A program made the position numbers and the translations under genes. The notes beneath the pieces are model-generated. The model searched no databases. It was not told the DNA's origin and was given only the letters and a program-made list of their open reading frames with translations. DNA of 64,000 bases. Origin: JBDKFK01 sp039798745 (GTDB lineage: Bacteria; Patescibacteriota; Microgenomatia; UBA1406; GWC2-37-13). Shown here one piece after another: positions 7,236 to 15,207 of the stretch; position 1 is the first letter of the stretch; every line of letters starts with the position of its first letter. The stretch covers positions 1 to 64,000 of the forward strand of contig JBDKFK010000004.1 in assembly GCA_039798745.1 (NCBI GenBank), given 5' to 3'.

Positions 7236-7964
7236 ATGACAGACGAACAAAAGAAAAAACAAGACACTAAAGCAAAGACACCTAAGAAACAGATATCTGC
7301 CAAGAAAGCTGCTGCTGAGATGTCAATGGAGATTCCAGTCTATGGTGTTGATGGAAAAGAATCAAAGAAAATAGAACTTTCCAAAGAACTTTTTACTTCA
7401 GAGGCAAGTCCAAAAGTAATAGGTCAGTATATAAGAGTATATCTTGCAAATCAGAGACAGGGTAATGCATCAACAAAACTAAGAAGTGAAGTAATAGGGA
7501 CAACCGCCAAAGTATATCGTCAAAAAGGCACAGGACGCGCAAGACACGGTAGTAAGAAAGCTAATCTTTTTGTCGGCGGAGGAGTAACCTTCGGACCGAA
7601 ACCAAAAGATTTCTCATTGAGAATGAATAAGAAACAGAAACGCCAGGCTTTAATATACGTCTTGGCAATGAAGTTGCAGGAAGGTGCTGTAGCAGCACTA
7701 GCCGACGAAGTACTGTCTATGAAACCAAAGACAAAAACAGTAGCTTCAATGATAAAGAATATGAAGATGACCGATACAAAGACATTGATTGTAGTCCCGA
7801 CTATGGAAACAAGAGGTTTGCTTTTGGCCGCAAGAAATTTGTCACAGGTAAAACTTATCGCAGCAACAACAATTAATCCTTACTTGATTCTCGGGAACGA
7901 CAAGATAGTCTTTGTCGAGAAGGCCTTAGAAGTTATGAACACTCATTTCAAAACACTAAAATGA
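7236..7964 (+). CDS. rplD: 50S ribosomal protein L4, with Lys/Ala-rich N-terminal extension
   Basis: 242 aa, longer than the usual ~205. The first ~30 residues are a charged low-complexity extension rich in Lys, Gln and Ala; the core begins around MEIPVYGVDG. The tentacle signature RGTGRARHGSKKANLFVGGG (here KGTGRARHGS) is clear. In many bacteria L4 represses its own operon, so it is a candidate ligand for the leader upstream of rplC. Its last codons overlap rplW by 4 bp. Confidence 0.96.
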   Translation: MTDEQKKKQDTKAKTPKKQISAKKAAAEMSMEIPVYGVDGKESKKIELSKELFTSEASPKVIGQYIRVYLANQRQGNASTKLRSEVIGTTAKVYRQKGTGRARHGSKKANLFVGGGVTFGPKPKDFSLRMNKKQKRQALIYVLAMKLQEGAVAALADEVLSMKPKTKTVASMIKNMKMTDTKTLIVVPTMETRGLLLAARNLSQVKLIAATTINPYLILGNDKIVFVEKALEVMNTHFKTLK

Positions 7965-8248
7965 ATATAGAACATGTTGTAATAAAGCCGATACTGACAG
8001 AAAAGTCGACAAACCTTACAAAGAATAATGTATATACCTTTGAAGTAGCACTGAAAGCAAACAAACATTCAGTAGCATCAGCACTCGAAAAGGTATACAA
8101 AGTAAAAGTCGGAACGGTACGTATGTTACAGAGAATGGGAAAAATGAAAAAAGCAGGCAAAATGATGAGATTAAAAAAATTACCGGATACGAAAATCGCT
8201 TATGTAACATTGACTGAGGGAAAGATTGATTTATTCCCCCAATCATAA
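7961..8248 (+). CDS. rplW: 50S ribosomal protein L23
   Basis: 95 aa, typical for L23, which lies at the peptide exit and binds trigger factor and SRP. It begins VVIKPILTEKSTNL, the family signature, and continues YTFEVALKANKHSV. The ATG overlaps the rplD stop (ATGA), which points to coupled translation. Confidence 0.95.
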   Translation: MNIEHVVIKPILTEKSTNLTKNNVYTFEVALKANKHSVASALEKVYKVKVGTVRMLQRMGKMKKAGKMMRLKKLPDTKIAYVTLTEGKIDLFPQS

Positions 8249-8280
8249 TTTAAATTATTGAATTAAAGATATTAACACTT

Positions 8281-9054
8281 ATGGCAGCTATTAAAATACC
8301 AACCAGCTTACGGCCTGAAAAGAGTCTCATCGAGATCCTCAAAAAGCACTCAGGTAGAGATTCATCTGGTACTATTTCCGTAAGACATCAGGGTGGTAGA
8401 CATAAAAGATATTATCGTATCATCGATTTCCGTAGAGATAAAAGAGATGCTGAAGCAACAGTACTGACAATTGAGTATGATCCAAATAGAAATGCACATA
8501 TAGCACTTGTTCAGTATGCTGATGGAGAAAAGCGATATATACTTCACCCAAAAGATCTTAAAATAGGCGATAAAATAATGGCTGGTGTAGAAGCAGATAT
8601 AAAAACGGGAAACGCATTGCCCTTAAAGAAGATTCCCGTAGGCATAGAAGTACATAATATAGAGTTATATCCCGGCAAAGGTGGTAAGATGATCCGTGGT
8701 GCAGGTACTTTCGCAGTAGTAAACGCAAAAGATGCAGGATATGTACACGTAAAACTAACCTCCGGTGAAGTAAGAAAAATGGGAGAAGAATGTTATGCTA
8801 CTATTGGACGAGTTGGCAATGTAGGTCACAAAGATGAAGAAATCGGATCAGCAGGAAGAAGTAGACATATGGGAATACGACCCACAGTTAGAGGTACCGC
8901 ACAGAGTCCTCGCAGTCATCCTCACGGAGGAGGAGAAGGCCGCTCAGGAGAAGGTATGCATCCGAAAACTCCATGGGGTAAACCAGCTCGGGGCGTACGC
9001 ACACGAAATAAAACTAAATGGAGTAATAAATTTATTATAAAACGAAGAGGCTAA
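8281..9054 (+). CDS. rplB: 50S ribosomal protein L2
   Basis: 257 aa, somewhat shorter than the usual ~275, with the shortening at the N-terminus. L2 binds 23S rRNA near the peptidyl-transferase centre. The RNA-binding core GRDSSGTISVRHQGGRHKR and the C-terminal GGGEGRSGEGMHPKTPWGKP, which includes the conserved GGG-H/E loop region, are visible. The gene normally after it, rpsS, is missing here and is found at 12641. Confidence 0.96.
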   Translation: MAAIKIPTSLRPEKSLIEILKKHSGRDSSGTISVRHQGGRHKRYYRIIDFRRDKRDAEATVLTIEYDPNRNAHIALVQYADGEKRYILHPKDLKIGDKIMAGVEADIKTGNALPLKKIPVGIEVHNIELYPGKGGKMIRGAGTFAVVNAKDAGYVHVKLTSGEVRKMGEECYATIGRVGNVGHKDEEIGSAGRSRHMGIRPTVRGTAQSPRSHPHGGGEGRSGEGMHPKTPWGKPARGVRTRNKTKWSNKFIIKRRG

Positions 9055-9055
9055 T

Positions 9056-9529
9056 ATGGAATCAGTAACATATTTAAAAAACATAAAAATAGCACCTAAA
9101 AAACTTAGGTTCTATGTTCCCAACATTAAAAAAATGTCACCGGGAGAAGCATTGAAAGTATTGCTTTATATGCATGAACGACCGGGAAGAATTTTTTATC
9201 AGGCGATTAAGTCCGCTGTAGCCAATGCGAAGAATGCTTTAAAAGTGCAGGATGATCTGCTACAATTTAAAGCTTTGATGATAGAAGAAGGACAGAAGCT
9301 TAAAAGATTTCATCCAGGCAGTAGAGGAAGTGCGAAACCTTACAAAAAAAGATTTTCTCATATTAAGATCATAATGATTGCTGCGACTCCGGTAGTTCCC
9401 GTCGAAAAGGTAGAGGAAAAGAAGGAAGTAAAGAAAACCGCATCAAAAGCTAAAGAGAAATCTGTAAAAGAAGCAACAGTAAAAGCACCAAAAAAGAAGA
9501 CGTTAAAAGTATCCGAAACAAAAAGTTAA
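9056..9529 (+). CDS. rplV: 50S ribosomal protein L22, with Lys-rich C-terminal tail
   Basis: 157 aa against a usual ~110. The core (about residues 1-112) includes KIAPKKLRF, the helix with AIKSAVANAKNA and the hairpin that lines the exit tunnel (RFHPGSRGSAKPYKK). From about residue 115 there is a Lys/Glu/Val/Ala-rich tail of low complexity. It starts one base after the rplB stop. L22 would normally be preceded by rpsS. Confidence 0.94.
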   Translation: MESVTYLKNIKIAPKKLRFYVPNIKKMSPGEALKVLLYMHERPGRIFYQAIKSAVANAKNALKVQDDLLQFKALMIEEGQKLKRFHPGSRGSAKPYKKRFSHIKIIMIAATPVVPVEKVEEKKEVKKTASKAKEKSVKEATVKAPKKKTLKVSETKS

Positions 9530-9530
9530 T

Positions 9531-10169
9531 ATGGGACAAAAAGTAAATCCTAAAGGACTCAGACTTGGAGTAATCTATAACTGGGACTCGAGATGGTTTT
9601 TCTCCAATAAGAGAGCATTTAGAGACGCGTTAATTTCGGATATTAAGATGAGAGAGAATCTGATGAAGAAATTTAGTTTTGCAGGTATCACACAGGTTGA
9701 TATAGAACGAGCAATAAATAAGATAACTGTCATTATTTACTCAGTCAAGCCAGGAATGATTATCGGACGCGGAGGAAAAGGCCTTGAAGAAGTAAAGAAA
9801 TATGTGATTGAAGAGATGAAGCATATAAAGAAACATAAAGAAATAAAGATTGATCTTAAGATAGAACCGGTAAAGAAACCATATATTAATGCATATTATG
9901 TAGCTCAGAACATTGCTGAGAAGTTGGTACGCAGTTTTCCACACCGCGCTGTAGTACACAACACTATGTCACGGGTAATGGAAGCGGGAGCCAAAGGAAT
10001 TAAAGTGCAGCTTGGTGGAAGAATAGCAGGTGCTGAAATTTCACGAAGAGAAAAATATTTTGAAGGAACGGTCCCCGTTTCAACGATTCGTGAAGATGTT
10101 AATTATGCAAAATATCCTGCACTCACAAAGTCCGGATATGTAGGTGTAAAAGTTTGGATCTGTAGATAA
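9531..10169 (+). CDS. rpsC: 30S ribosomal protein S3
   Basis: 212 aa, near the usual length. The start GQKVNPKGLRLGV and the KH-domain loop PGMIIGRGGKG are diagnostic; the C-terminal half shows GAKGIKVQLGGRIAGAEISR. S3 lies at the mRNA entry of the small subunit. It starts one base after the rplV stop. Confidence 0.97.
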   Translation: MGQKVNPKGLRLGVIYNWDSRWFFSNKRAFRDALISDIKMRENLMKKFSFAGITQVDIERAINKITVIIYSVKPGMIIGRGGKGLEEVKKYVIEEMKHIKKHKEIKIDLKIEPVKKPYINAYYVAQNIAEKLVRSFPHRAVVHNTMSRVMEAGAKGIKVQLGGRIAGAEISRREKYFEGTVPVSTIREDVNYAKYPALTKSGYVGVKVWICR

Positions 10170-10173
10170 AGAT

Positions 10174-10584
10174 ATGTTATCACCAAAAAGACAGAAGTAT
10201 AGAAAACAATTTAGAGGCTCATGGCGAAAAATGGCCATCAAAGGCGCAGATCTTAACTTTGGTGCATTTGGACTTAAAACTCTTGAGGTAGGTTGGATTA
10301 AGGACCGAGAGATAGAATCAGCAAGAATTGTTCTTGCCAGAGCAACAAGAAAAGTAGGCAAGTTCTGGATACGTATTTTTCCTGACAAACCTTATACAAA
10401 GAAACCACCCGAAGTTACGATGGGAGCCGGTAAAGGAGACGTGGCATACTTTGTTGCCTCAGTCAGTCCGGGAAGAGTGTTGTTTGAAATCGACGGATTA
10501 AGTGAAAGTGACGCAAAGGCAGTGCTACACAATGTAGCAGCAAAACTATCAGTGAATACAAAATTTGTAAACAAAAATATATGA
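10174..10584 (+). CDS. rplP: 50S ribosomal protein L16
   Basis: 136 aa, the standard length. It begins LSPKRQKYRKQFRG and continues with GAFGLKTLE and the C-terminal FVASVSPGRVLFEI. L16 helps to organise the A-site region of the large subunit. The stop overlaps the rpmC start by 4 bp (ATGA). Confidence 0.96.
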   Translation: MLSPKRQKYRKQFRGSWRKMAIKGADLNFGAFGLKTLEVGWIKDREIESARIVLARATRKVGKFWIRIFPDKPYTKKPPEVTMGAGKGDVAYFVASVSPGRVLFEIDGLSESDAKAVLHNVAAKLSVNTKFVNKNI

Positions 10585-10796
10585 GAAAGTTAACAGCAGA
10601 ATTATCCAAGATAAAGTCCACAGATATGAACAAGCAGATAATCTCAGTAAGAGAGGAAATAGCAAAACTTAAGTTGGAGGAAAAAGTAAATCCTCAGAAG
10701 GATACGAATCTTATAGCAAAAAAGAAAAAAAGATTAGCAGTATTATTAACATTATTTAGTCAGACAAAAGAACCCGTTCAGACACAAAAAGACTGA
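10581..10796 (+). CDS. rpmC: 50S ribosomal protein L29
   Basis: 71 aa of two long helices, rich in Lys and Glu, in the position of L29 between rplP and rpsQ. The phrase REEIAKLKLEEKVNPQKDTN corresponds to the usual LRxELxxLRFQxATGQL-N region, strongly diverged. It ends in TGA, showing that UGA is a stop here. Confidence 0.85.
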   Translation: MRKLTAELSKIKSTDMNKQIISVREEIAKLKLEEKVNPQKDTNLIAKKKKRLAVLLTLFSQTKEPVQTQKD

Positions 10797-10819
10797 TTAG
10801 CAATTAAGCTAAATGATCT

Positions 10820-11167
10820 ATGAGTAAATTATTTACCGGAACAGTGATATCAACAAAAATGATGAATACAGTCGTTGTTGAGATAGAAAAGAAGTTTAGA
10901 CATCCCATGTATCGCAAGGTAATAGTGAAGCATAATAAATATAAAGCTCATTATGAAGGAAATGATATTAAAGTGGGAGATGTTGTCTCAATCCGGGAAA
11001 CTAAACCAATCTCGAAAACAAAGCATTTTATTGTAGTTAAAGACGTGGTTATGCTTGAAAAGCCCGTAAAAGTTGAAGAGAAGCCAGTAGTGGTAAAAGC
11101 GACAAAGAAAACCAAAGCAGCAAAACCGAAGAAAACTATTAAGAAATCTAAATTAAAAAGTTCATAA
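10820..11167 (+). CDS. rpsQ: 30S ribosomal protein S17, with Lys-rich C-terminal tail
   Basis: 115 aa against a usual ~85. The OB-fold core (1-80) carries GTVISTKMMNTVVVEIEKKF and GDVVSIRETKPISKTKHF. The last ~30 residues are a Lys/Ala/Thr/Pro-rich tail, comparable to the tails on L22 and L17 in this window. Confidence 0.95.
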   Translation: MSKLFTGTVISTKMMNTVVVEIEKKFRHPMYRKVIVKHNKYKAHYEGNDIKVGDVVSIRETKPISKTKHFIVVKDVVMLEKPVKVEEKPVVVKATKKTKAAKPKKTIKKSKLKSS

Positions 11168-11177
11168 GATTGACATT

Positions 11178-11552
11178 ATGTTACAGCTAAGATCAATGAT
11201 TAATGTTGCCGACAACACAGGTGCGAAGATAGTACAGATGATCGGCATTCCCATGAAGGGTTCCCGTAAACTGGGATATCTTGGCGAGGTAATCACAGGA
11301 GTTGTAAAACAGGCAATGCCGTTTGGTACGGTAAAAAAAGGCGAAGTTGTATATGCCGTTATAGTGCGTACAAGGAAAGAATGCAGAAGACCAGATGGTA
11401 GTTATATACGTTTCGATGATAACGCATGTGTGGTATTACAGACAAAAGAAGGAAAAGATCCCAAAGGAACACGTATATTCGGTCCTATTGCAAAAGAGAT
11501 AAAAGATAACGGATTCAACAAAATTGCGAGTTTAGCAGAAGAAATATATTAA
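11178..11552 (+). CDS. rplN: 50S ribosomal protein L14
   Basis: 124 aa, standard. Starts MLQLRSMINVADNTGAK, the family signature, with RTRKECRRPDGSYIRFDDNA in the middle. L14 forms an intersubunit bridge. Intact with no unusual feature. Confidence 0.97.
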   Translation: MLQLRSMINVADNTGAKIVQMIGIPMKGSRKLGYLGEVITGVVKQAMPFGTVKKGEVVYAVIVRTRKECRRPDGSYIRFDDNACVVLQTKEGKDPKGTRIFGPIAKEIKDNGFNKIASLAEEIY

Positions 11553-11564
11553 TTTTTCACACCT

Positions 11565-11870
11565 ATGAAACTCAAAAAAGGTGATAAAGTAAAAGTCATC
11601 GCTGGAAAAGACAAAGAACGCGAAGGTACAATCGAAAAAGTATACGCGACATCAAACAAGATTGTAGTGCCTCAGATAAACATGTACAAAAAGCATGTTA
11701 AGAAAAATGAACAGATGCCTCAGGGTGGTGTAGTTGAACTACCCCGTCCCCTTGATGCTTCGAAGGTAATGCTTATCTGTCCTAAGTGTAATAAAGTAAC
11801 AAGAACAGGATATGAAGTAAAAGGAGATAAAAAAACACGCATTTGTAAAAAGTGTAAAAGCTCGATATAA
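11565..11870 (+). CDS. rplX: 50S ribosomal protein L24
   Basis: 101 aa. The KOW motif region KLKKGDKVKVIAGKDKEREG is at the N-terminus, and the C-terminal part has two CxxC pairs (CPKCNK and CKKC), so this copy probably binds zinc. L24 starts assembly of the large subunit. Confidence 0.96.
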   Translation: MKLKKGDKVKVIAGKDKEREGTIEKVYATSNKIVVPQINMYKKHVKKNEQMPQGGVVELPRPLDASKVMLICPKCNKVTRTGYEVKGDKKTRICKKCKSSI

Positions 11871-11914
11871 GCGATTTAACAGTATACATATCATTACATA
11901 ATTGTATTAAATAT

Positions 11915-12451
11915 ATGACTTTTCAAGAATTTTGCAACACAGAGGCAAAAGAAAAACTGGCTAAGGAACTCGGGATCAAGAATCCTATGGCTTTACCGAG
12001 AATCACAAAGATTGTGGTAAACGTGGGCGCTGGTGAAGCAGTGGTGAATAAGAACGTAATAGAAAAGATAGTAGAACAATTGAGTATAATAACAGGACAG
12101 AAGCCGGTGATTACCTTAGCTCGAAAGTCTATATCAGCATTTAAGATAAGAAAAGGTATGCCGTTGGGAGTGAAAGTAACGTTAAGAAGTGAGAGAATGT
12201 ATCATTTCCTTGAAAAAGTAATAAAAATAGTTATACCTCGTATACGTGATTTCAAAGGAATCAATGATTCCGCTGTTGATGGACATGGAAATCTAAATCT
12301 TGGTTTTACAGAGCAAACATTATTCTCAGAGATAGAATTCGATAAAGTTGATAAAATAAGAGGTCTTGAAGTTACCGTGGTGACCAACGCTAAAGATAGA
12401 GTAAAAGGAAAGAAGTTGTTTGAAGTGTTAGGAGTTCCGTTTAAATCATAA
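11915..12451 (+). CDS. rplE: 50S ribosomal protein L5
   Basis: 178 aa, standard length. NPMALPRITKIVVNVGAGEA, ARKSISAFKIRKGMPLG and the C-terminal RGLEVTVVTNAK are characteristic. L5 contacts 5S rRNA in the central protuberance. One base separates it from rpsZ. Confidence 0.97.
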   Translation: MTFQEFCNTEAKEKLAKELGIKNPMALPRITKIVVNVGAGEAVVNKNVIEKIVEQLSIITGQKPVITLARKSISAFKIRKGMPLGVKVTLRSERMYHFLEKVIKIVIPRIRDFKGINDSAVDGHGNLNLGFTEQTLFSEIEFDKVDKIRGLEVTVVTNAKDRVKGKKLFEVLGVPFKS

Positions 12452-12452
12452 T

Positions 12453-12638
12453 ATGGCAAAAACATCAGACATAATAAAATTTCAGAAGCCGCAGAAGTAT
12501 TCGACGCGCAACGTTAATCGCTGCTCGCTATGTGGAAGATCACGGGCGTATCTACGAAGATTCGGATTATGCAGAATATGTTTCCGCGAACGTGCATTAC
12601 AGGGACAGATACCTGGAGTTAGAAAAATTTCTTGGTAA
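12453..12638 (+). CDS. rpsZ: 30S ribosomal protein S14, zinc-binding short form
   Basis: 61 aa, the length of the type Z protein. Two CxxC pairs (RCSLCGR and CRICFRE) form the zinc site, and the end is GVRKISW. It sits between rplE and the displaced rpsS; normally rpsH follows directly. Confidence 0.97.
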   Translation: MAKTSDIIKFQKPQKYSTRNVNRCSLCGRSRAYLRRFGLCRICFRERALQGQIPGVRKISW

Positions 12639-12640
12639 TT

Positions 12641-12925
12641 ATGAGCAGATCACTAAAAAAAGGACCCTATATAGATCACAATTTGTTAGAGAAAATAATG
12701 AAACAGAAAGGTTCTAATGAAAGAACCCCCATTAAAACATGGGCAAGAGCAAGTCAGATTTCACCTGAGTTCGTTGGACATCGAATAGCAGTACACAATG
12801 GACATAAACATATGGAAGTATTGATATCCGAAACAATGGTCGGACACAGACTTGGAGAATTTGCATTATCAAGAACATTTAGAGGACACGGAAAAGTTAC
12901 GAAGAGAGTTACAGAGAAAACATAA
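12641..12925 (+). CDS. rpsS: 30S ribosomal protein S19, in a non-standard position
   Basis: 94 aa. MSRSLKKGPYIDHNLLEKI, KTWARASQISPEFVGH, AVHNGHKH and HRLGEFALSRTFRGH are the S19 signatures. S19 binds the small-subunit head with S13. The ATG at 12641 is chosen; the in-frame TTG at 12632 lies inside rpsZ. In almost all bacteria rpsS lies between rplB and rplV, yet there rplV follows rplB by one base, so the gene has moved here intact. Confidence 0.97.
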   Translation: MSRSLKKGPYIDHNLLEKIMKQKGSNERTPIKTWARASQISPEFVGHRIAVHNGHKHMEVLISETMVGHRLGEFALSRTFRGHGKVTKRVTEKT

Positions 12926-12943
12926 TAATTTATATTTAAACCT

Positions 12944-13336
12944 ATGGTTTCATATCCAGTCGGAGATCTAATAATAAGAATAAAGAACGGCTATCAAGCA
13001 CGCCGTGAACATATCACGTCTTCGTATTCTAAATACAGAGGCGAGGTACTTAAAAAATTAAAGGAGCTTAAATACATAAAAGATTATCATGTAGAGGGCG
13101 ATAAGATAAAGAATGTAACAATAGATCTGAAATATGATGAGGCAGGTGCTCCAGCATTGACCGGAGTAAAAATTTATAGCACACCTGGAAGAAGATGGTA
13201 TTCCCAGGCGAGTGAATTAAAGCCTATATTAGGAGGACTTGGATGTTCACTCATCTCGACACCTCAGGGTATTCTCGACAACAAACAAGCTAGAAAAAAG
13301 AAATTGGGCGGAGAGTTATTATTTGCTATCTGGTAA
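12944..13336 (+). CDS. rpsH: 30S ribosomal protein S8
   Basis: 130 aa, typical. The start VSYPVGDLIIRIKNGYQARR and the C-terminal LGCSLISTPQGILDNKQARK match the family. S8 binds helix 21 of 16S rRNA and in other bacteria represses the spc genes. It is followed one base after the stop by rplF. Confidence 0.96.
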   Translation: MVSYPVGDLIIRIKNGYQARREHITSSYSKYRGEVLKKLKELKYIKDYHVEGDKIKNVTIDLKYDEAGAPALTGVKIYSTPGRRWYSQASELKPILGGLGCSLISTPQGILDNKQARKKKLGGELLFAIW

Positions 13337-13337
13337 T

Positions 13338-13880
13338 ATGTCAAAAATAGGTCAAAAATCAATTCAGGTTCCGGCGTCTGTTCAGGTCGTCGTAACCGAC
13401 AAAGTACTCAGCGTAAAGGGAAGTAAAGGCGAACTAACGGTAGCATTGCCCGAACAGATAACTATACGTCGAGAAGCAGATATTATGCATGTCGAGCGAG
13501 ATGGAGACAATAAGAGAGCTAAGTCATTTCACGGACTTTTTAGATCCATCATCGCAAATGCAGTAGCAGGTGTTGAAACACATTGGACAAAGAGACTGGA
13601 AATAGTTGGTACCGGATACAATGTAAAATTACAGGGACAGGATTTATTACTGAAAGTAGGATATTCACATCCTGTTATATTTACAAAACCCGAGGGAATT
13701 ACATTCCAGGTTGAAGGAAGTAACAAGATAGTAGTTATGGGTAGTGATAAGCAGCTGGTTGGGCAGGTAGCCAATCAGATCAAGACAGTCAAGAAACCCG
13801 ACGCCTACAAAGGAAAAGGCATACGATTTGAAGGAGAAAAAATAAGAATTAAGCCTGGTAAGAAAGCAAAAACCGGCTAA
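13338..13880 (+). CDS. rplF: 50S ribosomal protein L6
   Basis: 180 aa, standard. MSKIGQKSIQVPASV begins the protein; the frame extends upstream inside rpsH, but the ATG at 13338 directly after the rpsH stop is the clear start. The C-terminal KPDAYKGKGIRFEGE is the classical L6 signature. Confidence 0.97.
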   Translation: MSKIGQKSIQVPASVQVVVTDKVLSVKGSKGELTVALPEQITIRREADIMHVERDGDNKRAKSFHGLFRSIIANAVAGVETHWTKRLEIVGTGYNVKLQGQDLLLKVGYSHPVIFTKPEGITFQVEGSNKIVVMGSDKQLVGQVANQIKTVKKPDAYKGKGIRFEGEKIRIKPGKKAKTG

Positions 13881-13891
13881 CATATAATCCT

Positions 13892-14251
13892 ATGGCAAAC
13901 ACAAAAAATGCACGATTAATGAGAAGAAAAAAAAGAGTAAGTAGCAACATAGTTGGTACTGCGGAGCGTCCACGTATTGCAGTGCACAGATCTAATAAAT
14001 ATATCTATGCGCAGGCGATAGATGATGTTTCTCAAAAGACTATTGCATCTTATTCGAGCTTTCAGCTTATAAAAACTGAAAAAAAAGAACTTAAAAAATC
14101 TGAAGAAGCAAAGATTGTAGGAGAAAGAATCGCCAAAGCACTCAAAGAGAAGAAAGTAAGTGCTGGAGTGTTTGATAGAGGTAGATTTACCTATAACGGG
14201 AGAGTAAAAGCATTAGCTGAAGGATTAAGAGAAGGTGGATTGACTATATAA
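13892..14251 (+). CDS. rplR: 50S ribosomal protein L18
   Basis: 119 aa. RPRIAVHRSNKYIYAQAIDD and the end DRGRFTYNGRVKALAEGLRE are the family signatures (FDRGGYxYHGRVKALAxxARE type). L18 carries 5S rRNA into the large subunit. Confidence 0.97.
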   Translation: MANTKNARLMRRKKRVSSNIVGTAERPRIAVHRSNKYIYAQAIDDVSQKTIASYSSFQLIKTEKKELKKSEEAKIVGERIAKALKEKKVSAGVFDRGRFTYNGRVKALAEGLREGGLTI

Positions 14252-14273
14252 ATTATTAATTTCCGATTCATTT

Positions 14274-14741
14274 ATGGCAGAGGTTAAACGAGACGACAAC
14301 GGAGAAAAATTAGAAGAGCGTGTACTATTGATCAAGCGTGTTTCCAAGAAAACAACAGGAGGCAATTACGTCACATTTTCTGCACTTGTTGTAGTAGGAG
14401 ACAGAAAAGGCAAGGTGGGTATTGGTGTCGGACGTGGTCTTGAAGTCCCTCCTTCCATTCAGAAAGCCTTAGCACGTGCAAGAAAATCAATGATTGAAGT
14501 GCCTATCTACAAATCATCGTTGCCGCATGAAATAACATTGAAGTATAAATCATCACTTATTATGTTGAAACCGGCACCTGAAGGTACAGGTCTGAAGGTT
14601 GGAAGCGTAATAAGAGTGATTCTGGATCTTGCAGGTGTCTACAATGCGTCTGGCAAGATTATTGGTTCTAGAAATCAGCTTCTTAATACATACGCAGTTA
14701 TGGAAGCTCTGAAGAAGTTAAAAAAGAGAAACGTTACATAA
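14274..14741 (+). CDS. rpsE: 30S ribosomal protein S5
   Basis: 155 aa. The double-stranded-RNA-binding start EERVLLIKRVSKKTTGG, then ALVVVGDRKGKVGIGVGRG and the C-terminal GVYNASGKIIGSRNQLNT-type segment. S5 is involved in decoding accuracy. The next gene is rplO; rpmD (L30), normally between them, is absent. Confidence 0.97.
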   Translation: MAEVKRDDNGEKLEERVLLIKRVSKKTTGGNYVTFSALVVVGDRKGKVGIGVGRGLEVPPSIQKALARARKSMIEVPIYKSSLPHEITLKYKSSLIMLKPAPEGTGLKVGSVIRVILDLAGVYNASGKIIGSRNQLLNTYAVMEALKKLKKRNVT

Positions 14742-14757
14742 TTATTGATACACAAGT

Positions 14758-15207
14758 ATGAAAATTTCATTATCACAGCTACCACAAACAGTAGAGAAGA
14801 AGAAAAAACGCTTAGGTCGTGGTCTTGGAAGCGGTAAAGGTGCAAAATCCGGCCGTGGCACAACCCGACATCAGAAAGCCCGTGAAAATGTGCCATTAAG
14901 TTTTGAAGGTGGACAAGGTAAAATGATTAAGAGATTCCCATTACTTCGCGGTAAGGGAAAGAACAAATCTATACAGACAAAACCTGTTATAGTAGATGTA
15001 AGCGACTTAAATGTATTCAGTGATGGTGATACCATCGATATACAGGCATTAATGGATAAAAAAGTGATTAAAGAAAATTATAAAGGGATGACTGTCAAGA
15101 TACTGGGTAATGGTAAACTGGAGAAGAAAGTAACCGTTACATTGCCTGTTTCTGAATCAGTCCGTTCGATGATTGAAAAGGTTGGTGGACAAGTTAAATC
15201 TGTATGA
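14758..15207 (+). CDS. rplO: 50S ribosomal protein L15
   Basis: 149 aa. KKRLGRGLGSGKGAKSGRGT and GGQGKMIKRFPLLRGKGK are typical of L15, a late assembly protein. The stop overlaps secY by 4 bp (ATGA). Only 16 bases separate it from rpsE. Confidence 0.97.
   Translation: MKISLSQLPQTVEKKKKRLGRGLGSGKGAKSGRGTTRHQKARENVPLSFEGGQGKMIKRFPLLRGKGKNKSIQTKPVIVDVSDLNVFSDGDTIDIQALMDKKVIKENYKGMTVKILGNGKLEKKVTVTLPVSESVRSMIEKVGGQVKSV

Noticed and set aside
9052..9060. Apparent loss of rpsS from the S10 operon
   Set aside because: The gene is present, moved to 12641-12925.
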